Positions 1-8,200 of a stretch of 38,008 nt of DNA are shown piece by piece. Below the pieces are notes generated by a model that worked only from the letters and a program-made list of their open reading frames with translations, ran no database searches and was not told the DNA's origin. The position numbers and the translations under genes were made by a program. Every line of letters begins with the position of its first letter. Position 1 is the stretch's first letter. This DNA is from DAOTUB01 sp034437455 (GTDB lineage: Bacteria > Chloroflexota > Anaerolineae > B4-G1), in contig DAOTUB010000223.1 of NCBI GenBank assembly GCA_034437455.1, positions 1 to 38,008 on the forward strand. Reading direction: 5' to 3'.

Positions 1-104
1 CCGAAGCGTATCGAAACCAAGCCAGCGGGGCCGTATGCACAACCCGCTTGGTCTCGATACGTCGCCGGATGGGACATCCGCTTGCTCCTACTCGACCGGC
101 GCTA
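1..104. repeat. Palindromic repeat, copy 1 (left side cut by window edge)
   Basis: The arm at 8-22 (GTATCGAAACCAAGC) pairs with 46-60 (GCTTGGTCTCGATAC) in 14 of 15 positions. A second small hairpin, CGGATG/CATCCG, lies at 65-79, and the element closes with CTACTCGACCGGCGCT near 89-104. The same modules occur in inverse orientation at 17526-17684, so this is one member of a dispersed palindromic family. It has no coding potential. It resembles the GGTCTCGATAC...CTACTCGACC palindromes that I recall from many high-GC genomes; that link is from memory. Confidence 0.7.
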
Positions 105-130
105 GAATCACCCCGCTGAACGCTTACAAA

Positions 131-306
131 ATGTATACAAAAACCCGTCTCCGTTGATTGTATTGACATTGGCTACTGTTCTGCTTGCTGGCTGCGCTGC
201 TCCGACACCGGAGAGTGTGGAAGTAGAAGTCACCAGAATCGTGGAGAAGGAGGGAGAGACTGTCGTCGAGTAGGTTGTGGTGACCGCTGAACCGACCCAA
301 GTACCG
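131..306 (+). pseudogene. Broken start of a lipoprotein, probably an ABC-transporter solute-binding protein
   Basis: ATG at 131 opens MYTKTRLR and then meets TGA. One frame over, from 154, the sequence reads on as LIVLTLATVLLAGC, a clear lipobox, followed by AAPTPESVEVEVTRIVEKEG and, after TAG at 271-273, VVVTAEPTQVP. This Val/Glu/Thr-rich linker is typical of the start of Chloroflexota extracellular solute-binding lipoproteins. There are therefore at least two lesions: a frameshift near 153 and a nonsense codon, probably CAG to TAG. No binding domain follows, because the sequence turns into transposase remnant by about 330. The family assignment is by style of the N-terminus only. Confidence 0.6.
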
Positions 307-332
307 ATGGCGAGGCCTGCCGCGGATATATC

Positions 333-1007
333 CTCAGACCCGACCTGCCGCAGTTGAAGCTGATGGCGGCTGCGGCTGAACCATCGGGACACCTGATTGC
401 CAGTGACGTGGTACCCGGTCGTCGCGCAGACGATCCGTTGTATGTGCCCCTGATCGACCGGGTGCGAGGCATCTTGGGGCGGGCGGGCTTGTTGTACGCA
501 GGGGACAAAAAGATGGCCGCGCTGGCAACGCGGGCGTACCTTGCTTTTCACAACGACTATTACGTAGTGCCCTTGCCAATGACGGGTCAGACAGCCGAGG
601 CGTTTGATAGCTGGGTGGACAGGATTGTGACGGGTGAACAGACAGTGACCTTGATTGAATCTCGGGTTCGGCGCGGATTGGCCGAAGAGCAAGCCACTCT
701 GACGGGCTTGTATGAAGGTCAGCCCAGTCGCTCTACCGACCGATCCACGGGCAAGCGCCTCTTGAAGGCCTTCGCTAGAGCCAAAATCACGTTGTTGCGA
801 GTGGAGCTGGACTCCAACCAGGTTTGAAAGTTGATCTGAGGGAGAATTATACACCTTATTCCCGCTATTATAAATGCGGTCGCCCTACGAGATGGGATGA
901 CGCCAGCTTGCTCCTGGAGTGGGCGGCAGTTTGCCAAGTTGAATGAGGTCCAGGAGCAGATTCTAGACGTGATGGGGTTTCCTAGCCCGGCTGAACTGTT
1001 TGGTTGA
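333..1007 (+). pseudogene. Decayed DDE transposase (IS4-superfamily, IS1634-like)
   Basis: Frame 3 reads LRPDLPQLKLMAAAAEP, then SDVVPGRRADDPLYVPLIDR, then GLLYAGDKKMAALATRAYL and DYYVVPL. These match in style the central region of IS1634-type transposases, where the two motifs carry catalytic aspartates. There is no N-terminal part: the homology begins abruptly after the lipoprotein fragment. The frame stops at 825-827 and again at 837-839. The same frame continues to a TGA at 1005-1007 as SGRQFAKLNEVQEQILDVMG, which could be the original C-terminus. It is a dead remnant, and I see no terminal inverted repeats. The family name is from motif recognition and moderately certain. Confidence 0.6.
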
Positions 1008-1289
1008 CCCATAACCATTGGACAGCATCGAACTGTGCAGGACGTTTAATGACCGCAGTGGGTAGGGTTGTGCTCCCTGGTGTCTATCGCACTGTGTGGG
1101 TTGATCGAATAATGAAGACTGAAGTGCTCTTATTGTAGCGAGTCAAAAGGTGAGACTGGTTGCAACTGCGGTTTGGGCCATACGGCTGCTTTGATTGGCT
1201 ACAGCGTCAGTACCGCACCATCGGCCAGAGCGTAACCCTCAAAGTGCGGAATGCAAGTCCCAATTCGGTTACAGAACCCGACCGATTTC
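1008..1289. other. Intergenic stretch with no recognisable gene
   Basis: About 280 bases between the transposase remnant and the end of the caspase-fold gene. I found no open frame with recognisable protein content, no RNA gene and no convincing terminator. It may be further decayed mobile-element DNA. Confidence 0.5.
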
Positions 1290-2138
1290 TCACGGCAGGT
1301 AAGCCAGGCTGCTTCCGTAGGTAGGGTCAGACCCAATCTCCGCCCTGGCCGCCTCCACCGCCTCCTGTGGAGAAAGCTCCTCGATGGTCATACTCTGAAG
1401 GAGATGAAGCATGGTCTCGTTGTTGTGAGAAAGATCGACCATGTCATCCCATCCAATGACTATCGAAGCGCCGCGCTCCAGGAAAGCTTCGGCCAGGTCA
1501 GGCTCGGCCAGACTCTGGCACCCACCAATGATGATCACGGTATCCAGAAAGAAACCGTTCATGCTGGACTGGACGAATTTGGGCCCGAGGGCGAACAATC
1601 GAGGGGAATCCTCGTAAAAGAGCTTGCTGGCCCGCAGTTGATCGTCCATCTGCAAACGGATGTAACGGTGCATCTCATACAGCTCTGTGGTGAAGAGAAA
1701 GGGGCCAGGAGAAGGTTCGTACTGGCTCACATCCCCCCCGCCTTCGAGCAACACCTCGCTGGTCGCGTGAGTCTGAAAAAGGATCAGCCGGTATCCTCGA
1801 TCGGGCAATGTGGTAAAAAAGTCGACCGTGACTTCTTCCGGTGGATAGACGTCTACTACGTATCCTGCTTTCTCCAGGTATTCCTGAGCTTGTGCCATGA
1901 ACTCTGGGCTGGGGAAGGAAAAGCCCGTCTGATCCACGATGGCGGCCTTGGGCGGAGCAAACGTAGATGAGGCCACGGGCGTGGCCGTTGAGCCTACGAG
2001 CAACCGTTGCACTGCGCGGGGTGCCAGCAGGTTGACCACGCCGAGCAGGAACAAAAGTGCCAGAACCACCCCTCCTCCCCACAGCAGAATTCGAGAGCTA
2101 TCTAGTTTTTTCTTCTCTTGACTTGGCTTCTTTGCCAC
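1290..2138 (-). CDS. Membrane-anchored caspase-fold (CHAT/C25-like) protein
   Basis: A 282-residue protein if started at GTG 2138, which has GGGAGG six bases upstream; an upstream in-frame ATG at 2294 would start inside the promoter region and lacks a site. A Lys-rich N-terminus precedes one membrane segment (about residues 15-39), so the rest probably lies outside the cytoplasm. The soluble part looks like a compact clan CD fold: LILFQTHATSE offers His124 after a hydrophobic strand, and VIIIGGCQSL offers Cys207 after another. It then ends with a helix and the strand GASIVIGW, as in CHAT and gingipain-type domains. The His/Cys assignment is inference from motif geometry. It lies downstream of a C25 peptidase gene with a 152-base gap that holds its own promoter. 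Substrate is unknown; a non-peptidase role is possible. Confidence 0.65.
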   Translation of the reverse strand: MAKKPSQEKKKLDSSRILLWGGGVVLALLFLLGVVNLLAPRAVQRLLVGSTATPVASSTFAPPKAAIVDQTGFSFPSPEFMAQAQEYLEKAGYVVDVYPPEEVTVDFFTTLPDRGYRLILFQTHATSEVLLEGGGDVSQYEPSPGPFLFTTELYEMHRYIRLQMDDQLRASKLFYEDSPRLFALGPKFVQSSMNGFFLDTVIIIGGCQSLAEPDLAEAFLERGASIVIGWDDMVDLSHNNETMLHLLQSMTIEELSPQEAVEAARAEIGSDPTYGSSLAYLP

Positions 2139-2244
2139 TGTCAGCCTCCCAAAACCTCGGCTGGTTTCTCCAGCGTTGTTTTTTTTCTTGCATTCACGGG
2201 ATCGGTAAACCCGCTCTGGAAAATCAGCAACTTGTAAGTAGAGC

Positions 2245-2273
2245 ATTATCCAACTGTCCCGCCAGATTGTCAA
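2245..2273 (-). promoter_or_regulatory. Sigma70-type promoter for the caspase-fold gene
   Basis: On the minus strand a perfect -35 TTGACA (2268-2273) is followed by 17 bases and -10 GATAAT (2245-2250). It sits just after the stop of the C25 gene and about 105 bases upstream of the GTG start at 2138, so the last gene of the series can be expressed alone. Confidence 0.75.
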
Positions 2274-2290
2274 GTCGGATCCAACCACGG

Positions 2291-5245
2291 TCATCTTTGC
2301 CTGGACACGAGCGGCAGGAAAATCCGCGCCGACCAGGGGACAATGTCCCGGTTCAGTCGCAGTGCCGGATCGCCCAACAGGACAAAGGTGTCCATCAGGT
2401 CCAAATGCTGACCGTTAGCGAACAGGGCCAGTTTGCCTGCCAGCGCCGCCTCTCCCACCGTGTCGGCCTCGTGGTCAAAGGTGTTGCGGAAAAATCCTTC
2501 CGAGAGATAGCCATGACCCGTGCTCACACCCAGTCCTGTCGCCCCCCAGACCGCCGCCGCCCCGCCGCCGGGTAATGTAACTAATGCCTCGTCCAACGTC
2601 GGCTCTGGCCGCTGAAAAGCCCCGGTGAAACACGTCATCTCTGCCACCACGGGCAGACGGCGGGCGTTGTGCAGTGTGTGCAAATCTTCCAGGTGAAAAA
2701 ATCTTTCGGCGGCCCACTGCTGCCATGAGGCGTGCCCGGTGAACTGGATCAGGAACGCGCCCCGGTTCCAATCGCTCAACAAACTGTCGTACAGGGCCGC
2801 CGTTTCCTGCGCCGAACAATCGCTTGTGTAGCGATTGAATCCCGCACAATAGTGGCGAGCGGCGGCAAAGGGCGCGCTGACGTGGGCAGCAGCGTGCTCG
2901 TCAGAAGAGATGGCAAAATCCCCCGCTGCATCGGCGTCGTCGGCCGCCAGGAGAACGTCAGCGTTCCAGCCGCCGGGAAAGGGGGCGATCTCGTAGCGGA
3001 CGATCTTGTCCACTACGCTCCCGGTCTCCTCCACCGTCTGCACCGGCAGGCGGCCCAGGAGCAGATCGGGCAGCCCATCGTCGCCGTCTACGCAGGCGTA
3101 GCGATTGTCGGCGGCGGTCTCCCCGGCCCACGGATCCACGTCGGCCAGGTAGGGCGGAACGAAGGTAGACGGCGAATCGGGCCGGTAACGTCGGGGGTCG
3201 AAGGAGCCATCGCCGACCAGGAGCAGGTAGCTTGGACGAGGCTGCCAATGGGCGTACACGTCGGCGATAAAGGCGCGAATGGCCTCTGGAGTGGGCCGTC
3301 CGTCGCCCCAGACGTCGTAGATGCCCCCCACATCCACGACCGCAGTGGAAAGCCCTTGAGACTGGCGCAGGTTCACCAGAGGCTCCAATGCGGCGGCAAA
3401 GGCGGGATGAGTGACGATCAAGTAATCGGCCCCGGCAGGCTCTGCTCCCGTGCCGGTGAGACCAAAGGGATTCCGGGCCGCCCGCACCTGCGCCGGACGC
3501 AGAATCCCGCTCTCGGCGGTGAGAAAGTAGCGCCGGGGACTGCCGCTCGCCGGATCGCCCACCGTGACCTGGTTCCCATCCTCCTCGAAATCGATCAACC
3601 TTTGAGGATTGAGCGGATCGGTGACGTCGTAGGCGTAGTAGGTACCAGAGCTGGCGAGAGTGACTGTATAGGCCCGCTGGTAGTGGGGCGGACTTTCCAG
3701 TCCGCCAAAGCGCAACGAATCCCCCGCCGCCACGCTGGAACGGGCGTAGCGAATGGCAAAAGCGTCCAGCCAGGCCCCCTCCACACTTACACCAGAGATC
3801 CCCGGCAGAGTCAGCGTCAACGTATTAGAACCGCTTTTCAGCACTCCTGCCGGGATGGGGAGTGTAGCCGTGATGGCCGTCTTGCCGTCCCACGCCACCT
3901 CGCCCAGCGGCACGCCGGTTTCCCCCAGAGCCGCCTCCACGCGATGATCGGGCGCGGCAGGGACGGAGGTATAACCGATCAACGCGAGGGTCAGGCTGGT
4001 CGGCTGGCTGGCATCTACCGCCGGAACGTGGAAGGGATAAGAGGCCGTCGCTCGATCGGGACGGCGCAGTTCCTCCCAGGCCCAACGATCGCCATCGTGT
4101 CCCGGCGGCAGAGCGCCGCAGAAGCAATCCGGGGTGTAGATGTGATTCTCCTCGAATGCCTGCTCCACCCAGGGGACGCCGGCGGGGAGACCGGTCGGGT
4201 TGGCGCTACGGGTCGTCATGCGCGAGCCAGGCGTGTCGCCGTTGACCAATTGGTAGACATCCCCATCGGTCCAGCGGCTGAAGCGAGGCTCGGCGTAGAA
4301 GAGGATCCCCTCACCTGGCTCAAAGATAGCGTCGTCATCCCCCTCCCACTCGTAAGCCACTTTTTGACTTGCACGAACGAGTTGCAGATTGTGAGGGTCC
4401 GTGTCTGTCAGGCCCAGGCTGTCCAGATCCTCGTGGGTCACGCGGTAGACGCCGGTGGTCGTGATCTCGACAAAGGCAGTGGGTACGAGGTCGGTGGGCT
4501 GAAGCAGGACCGGCGTGGCAGGACGTGAGGCAAGCGCAACGTCCCAGGGATTTAGCACAATCTGTTTCACCTGTTCTAAAAGGGGATCGGGCAGCGACGA
4601 GGATAAACGGTCCAGGTGTCCCAAACTTTCCCAAGAGACCTTCACGCAAAGGCGCTGCACCAAGCGCAGGGATTTTCCCTCTGGCAGAACGGGATAAAAC
4701 GTCAATCGGGCCAGGCGCACGCCACGCGCGACGCCGATCTCTTCCAGTACAGCGGACTGGAAAGTCCACCCCACGTTGGAATTCCGCGCACGGGTTTTGG
4801 CAAAGGCTCCACCGACCGGATACCCGCTGCTATCTCGCAGTACTCCCTCTGGCCTGGGCGAAAGGGCCACAGGCGCTGGAAGGCGCTGCACGGTCTCTTC
4901 GATGGAGAGAAAGGAGAGGCGAGGGCGCGCGTCGGGAGGCAGGGCGATCAAAACAGAGGCAAAAGGGAGGCGAGGCATCCCTGGATGCTGCGTCTGCGCC
5001 CACGCTCCGTTGGCGTCATCTTTGGCCGCAACATCCACCGTACCATCGGCCAGCGGCTGCACCTGCACGGAGGGCGCGATCCATTCCAACGTCAGACCAG
5101 AGGGATCGGCGTGGAGCAAGTGCACGCCCGACGGCAGGGAAGAGGAGACGTCGGGCAAGGGCGGCGCCGAACCGCTGGCGCCGCCTACCTCGATGGTCTG
5201 CGCGATCAGGACGAGCAGCAGGAACGCGCGTGGCCCAGCTCTCAT
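2291..5245 (-). CDS. Secreted C25 (gingipain-like) cysteine peptidase
   Basis: A 984-residue protein with an N-terminal signal peptide (Arg-containing start, then FLLLVLIAQTIEV). Residues 30 to about 600 are beta-rich and probably hold the propeptide and binding modules. The catalytic region, about 610-955, has the C25 hallmarks: ADYLIVTHPAF, YLLLVGDGSFDPRRY, FLIQFTGHASWQQW with His838, and VVAEMTCFTGAF with Cys872. The 34-residue His-Cys spacing is close to that of gingipains (about 33). The protein ends WSARIFLPLVSRQR, matching the PLV tail motif of two other exported proteins here. Its ATG overlaps the stop of the upstream DUF11 gene (ATGA, 5242-5245) and has no visible ribosome site, so translational coupling is likely. 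Function: extracellular endopeptidase; specificity cannot be read from sequence. Confidence 0.88.
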   Translation of the reverse strand: MRAGPRAFLLLVLIAQTIEVGGASGSAPPLPDVSSSLPSGVHLLHADPSGLTLEWIAPSVQVQPLADGTVDVAAKDDANGAWAQTQHPGMPRLPFASVLIALPPDARPRLSFLSIEETVQRLPAPVALSPRPEGVLRDSSGYPVGGAFAKTRARNSNVGWTFQSAVLEEIGVARGVRLARLTFYPVLPEGKSLRLVQRLCVKVSWESLGHLDRLSSSLPDPLLEQVKQIVLNPWDVALASRPATPVLLQPTDLVPTAFVEITTTGVYRVTHEDLDSLGLTDTDPHNLQLVRASQKVAYEWEGDDDAIFEPGEGILFYAEPRFSRWTDGDVYQLVNGDTPGSRMTTRSANPTGLPAGVPWVEQAFEENHIYTPDCFCGALPPGHDGDRWAWEELRRPDRATASYPFHVPAVDASQPTSLTLALIGYTSVPAAPDHRVEAALGETGVPLGEVAWDGKTAITATLPIPAGVLKSGSNTLTLTLPGISGVSVEGAWLDAFAIRYARSSVAAGDSLRFGGLESPPHYQRAYTVTLASSGTYYAYDVTDPLNPQRLIDFEEDGNQVTVGDPASGSPRRYFLTAESGILRPAQVRAARNPFGLTGTGAEPAGADYLIVTHPAFAAALEPLVNLRQSQGLSTAVVDVGGIYDVWGDGRPTPEAIRAFIADVYAHWQPRPSYLLLVGDGSFDPRRYRPDSPSTFVPPYLADVDPWAGETAADNRYACVDGDDGLPDLLLGRLPVQTVEETGSVVDKIVRYEIAPFPGGWNADVLLAADDADAAGDFAISSDEHAAAHVSAPFAAARHYCAGFNRYTSDCSAQETAALYDSLLSDWNRGAFLIQFTGHASWQQWAAERFFHLEDLHTLHNARRLPVVAEMTCFTGAFQRPEPTLDEALVTLPGGGAAAVWGATGLGVSTGHGYLSEGFFRNTFDHEADTVGEAALAGKLALFANGQHLDLMDTFVLLGDPALRLNRDIVPWSARIFLPLVSRQR

Positions 5246-8200
5246 CTAGCGTGATGCATGATGCGTGACTGGGCGCTCGATACCTTTTTCCCCTGCGACT
5301 TGGCCCCCTTGCTCCCCGCTCCGCTTGCCACCAGGGGCAGGTAGACGCGGTGAGGCTGTGCGGTCGCCTCCACGACGGTGCTCACAGGTCCGTGAAAGGT
5401 CTCCCGGCCAGAGGTGTCCACGTCCGCCAGCCAGTACCACCAGGGATCAGCGGTCGGCGCTGTATCCACGTAGGTATAAGTCGCCCCACCGCCGCGCGCC
5501 AGAGAGGGCACGAATCCCACCACGACAGGCTGGAAAGCCTGCCCCCCTGCCCGGTAGAGATTAAAGCCGAAATTGTCCACCTCCACCGCCGTGGCCCACT
5601 CCAGCCGCACCTGTCGTCCGCCCACATCGCCCAGGCGGAAATAGAGCAACTCCACCGCCGTGGGCACATTGACGATCAGCTCATCGTCCTCCACCTCTTC
5701 GGGCTGGTTGCCGTAAACGTCTTCCGCGCCACTGACGACGGCGGTGTTGACGGTGGTAACGGTGATCGCGTCGTTTACCACGCTAAAGACGGTGGTGATG
5801 ATAAAGGATTCGCCTGGGGCCAGGTTGCGGTCGAACCCGTAGGGCGCCGGCCCGGTCAAGTCGTGCCAGGCCAGGTCGCCATCGTCGTCATCCTCCTCCG
5901 GGTATGGCACGCTATCCACAAAACTGATGTTGGAAGGATCGTACAGGTCGCGCAACGGCACCCGGTCCAGGGTGCTGACCCCGGTGTTGGTGATGACGAT
6001 GGTAAACGTGACGTAGCGGGGCGTCCCAACGGTGTCCTGTCCCACCAGTCGCTTGTCCACCACCACAGCCGGATCCGAGATAAAGACGGGAACGTCGTCG
6101 GTGTCGGTGATGACGCCGCCGGGATGTTTCCCCTCCACCAGGACCATGTTGGCATACGTGCCGGTGATGCCCGACGCGGCGGTGACGACGAAGCGAACGG
6201 TCAGGCTCGCACCCGGCGTCAACGGGCCGAGGTTCTGCCAGGCCAGCGTCGGCTCGGCGACGACGTCCGGGGCGGAGGGGCTGGCCGACCCGGCGACGTA
6301 GTGAAAACCGGACGGCAACGTGTCGGTCAGCGCCAGCGGATCCAGGGTCAATTGGCCCGTGTTGGTGACGTGGATGGTGTAGGTGAACGGCTCCCCACCG
6401 ACTGCCTCGTCTGGAACGACCGACTTGACCATCTCCAGGCCGGGCACCAATGGCGTGGTGTCCTCGATATCGTCGTCGTTGTCGGGGTCGTCGTCGGTGG
6501 TATCGCTGTCCACAAAGACGGCGTTGGTAAAGGTCTGGGTGACGTCCAGGCTCACCTGCACCGTCACGGTGACGCGGCGCACCTCTCCGGGAGCCACGTC
6601 GCCCAACGTCCACGCGAGAGGGTCAGTGCTGGAATACGGCGGCGTCGTCCCGACGAGCGTCACCTGCGGCGGCAGCGTGTCGGTCAGCACCACGTTGGTC
6701 GCGATGCTGGGGCCATGGTTGGTCACCACCAGCGTGTAGGTGAGCAGCGTGCCGACGGGGACCGGGTCGGGCTCGCTCGCCTTCGAGACGGCCAGGTCGG
6801 CCCGCGCCTCGACGGGCGTGGTGATCTGATCGGTGCCGGTCACGCCGCCCGTGTCAGTGATGGCGGCGCTGTTCAGCAGGAGCGTGCCGGAGAGGACGGC
6901 AGGTTCCACCCGCACCACCATCGTCACTGTGCCAGAGGCAGGCGGGATCTGATCGCCCAGCGACCAGATGACTAAACCAGGATCGCCGACGAGGGGAGCG
7001 GCGACGGTCGGTTGTGTAGCCGTGTAGAAGGTCGTGCTTGTCGGGGTGGCGTCGGAGAGGGTCACGTTCGGGGCAAGCTCGTCGCCCGTCACTGCCCAGT
7101 CGATGGTGTAGGTGAGCAGCTCGCCCGGCAGCACTGGCGAGGGTTGGGCCGTCTTGGTGATCGCCAGGCTGTGCCAGCCCGCGACGGTCGTGGTCACGCC
7201 GTCAGTTTCGGTAATAAATTCGGTGTCGCTGATGGTCGCGGCGTTGCGAATGCTCAGACCGTCGGTCAGCGGGATATTTGCCCGCACCACCAGCGCGATG
7301 ACGGTACCCGTCTCTTGCGTGATACCCGTGCCAGCGGTCAAAAAATCACCCAGGTTCCAGACGACCAGGCCCGTACCCCCGACGCCGGGGTCGCTGTCGG
7401 CCGGCGGCGTGGCCGTGTAGAACGTCGTGTACTCCGGCGTCTCGTCCGAGATGGTCAGGTCGTAGACCGGCTCGTTGCCCGTCACCGTGTAGGCGATCGT
7501 GTAGGTCAAAAGCCCGCCCGGTGAGACGGGAGTCGGTGTGACCACTTTACTCATCTCCAGGATGTGCCAGCTTTCCACCGGCGTGGTGACTACACCAGTG
7601 GTGGTGACGCCGTCGCCATCGCCGATGGTCGCGACATTGTGAATGTCCAGGCCGTCGGTCAGCGGGGTCGCTACCTGCACGACGAGGGTGGTCGCGCCGC
7701 TCTCGCCGGGGCTACGGTCGCCTAGATCCCAGATGACCACACCGGGATCGCCAACAGATGGAGCATCGGCAGGCGGTGGCGTGGCCGTATAGAAGGTTGT
7801 GTATGCCGGGGTGACGTCGCTGATGACCACACCCAGGGCAGGCTCATTGCCCGCTACTGCCCAGTCGATGGTGTAGGTGAGCAATCCGCCCGCCTGCACC
7901 GGCGAGGGTTGGGCCGTCTTGGTGAGCGCCAGGGTGTGCCAGCCCAGGACCGTCGTGGTCAACTCGCCGGTGTCGGTGACAGTACCACTGGTGTCGGTGA
8001 TGGTCGCGACATTGCTGATGATCGAGCCATCGGTCAACCCGGCGCTCGTTTGCACCACCATCGTGACGGCGCCGGTCGCCTGCATGGTGTAGGTCAGGAA
8101 ATCGCCCAGCTCCCAGATGACCACACCACTTGATTCGGTGCAAGGAGCAGGCCCGCAACTCTGGAAAATCGTGTGCTCCGGCGTTTCTTCCAAGATCGTC

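Noticed and set aside
2160..2187. Intrinsic terminator on the plus strand (GCTGG/CCAGC stem followed by a T-run)
   Set aside because: The stem is only five base pairs, no plus-strand gene ends here, and on the minus strand the hairpin lies before the ribosome site of the caspase-fold gene; it could matter for antisense RNA but is not convincing.
2139..2294. Longer N-terminus of the caspase-fold protein (ATG at 2294)
   Set aside because: The added 52 residues would be read from the promoter and leader, and GTG 2138 has a strong GGGAGG site followed by a normal basic start and membrane helix.
2732..4528. A 598-codon open frame antisense to the C25 gene
   Set aside because: Composition is Arg/Gly-rich with no recognisable domain, no ribosome site, and it mirrors a clear peptidase on the other strand; high GC makes such shadow frames common.
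5350..6975. A 541-codon open frame antisense to the DUF11 gene
   Set aside because: It mirrors the repeat structure of the real gene (His/Arg/Gly-rich periodic text) and has no signal or domain.
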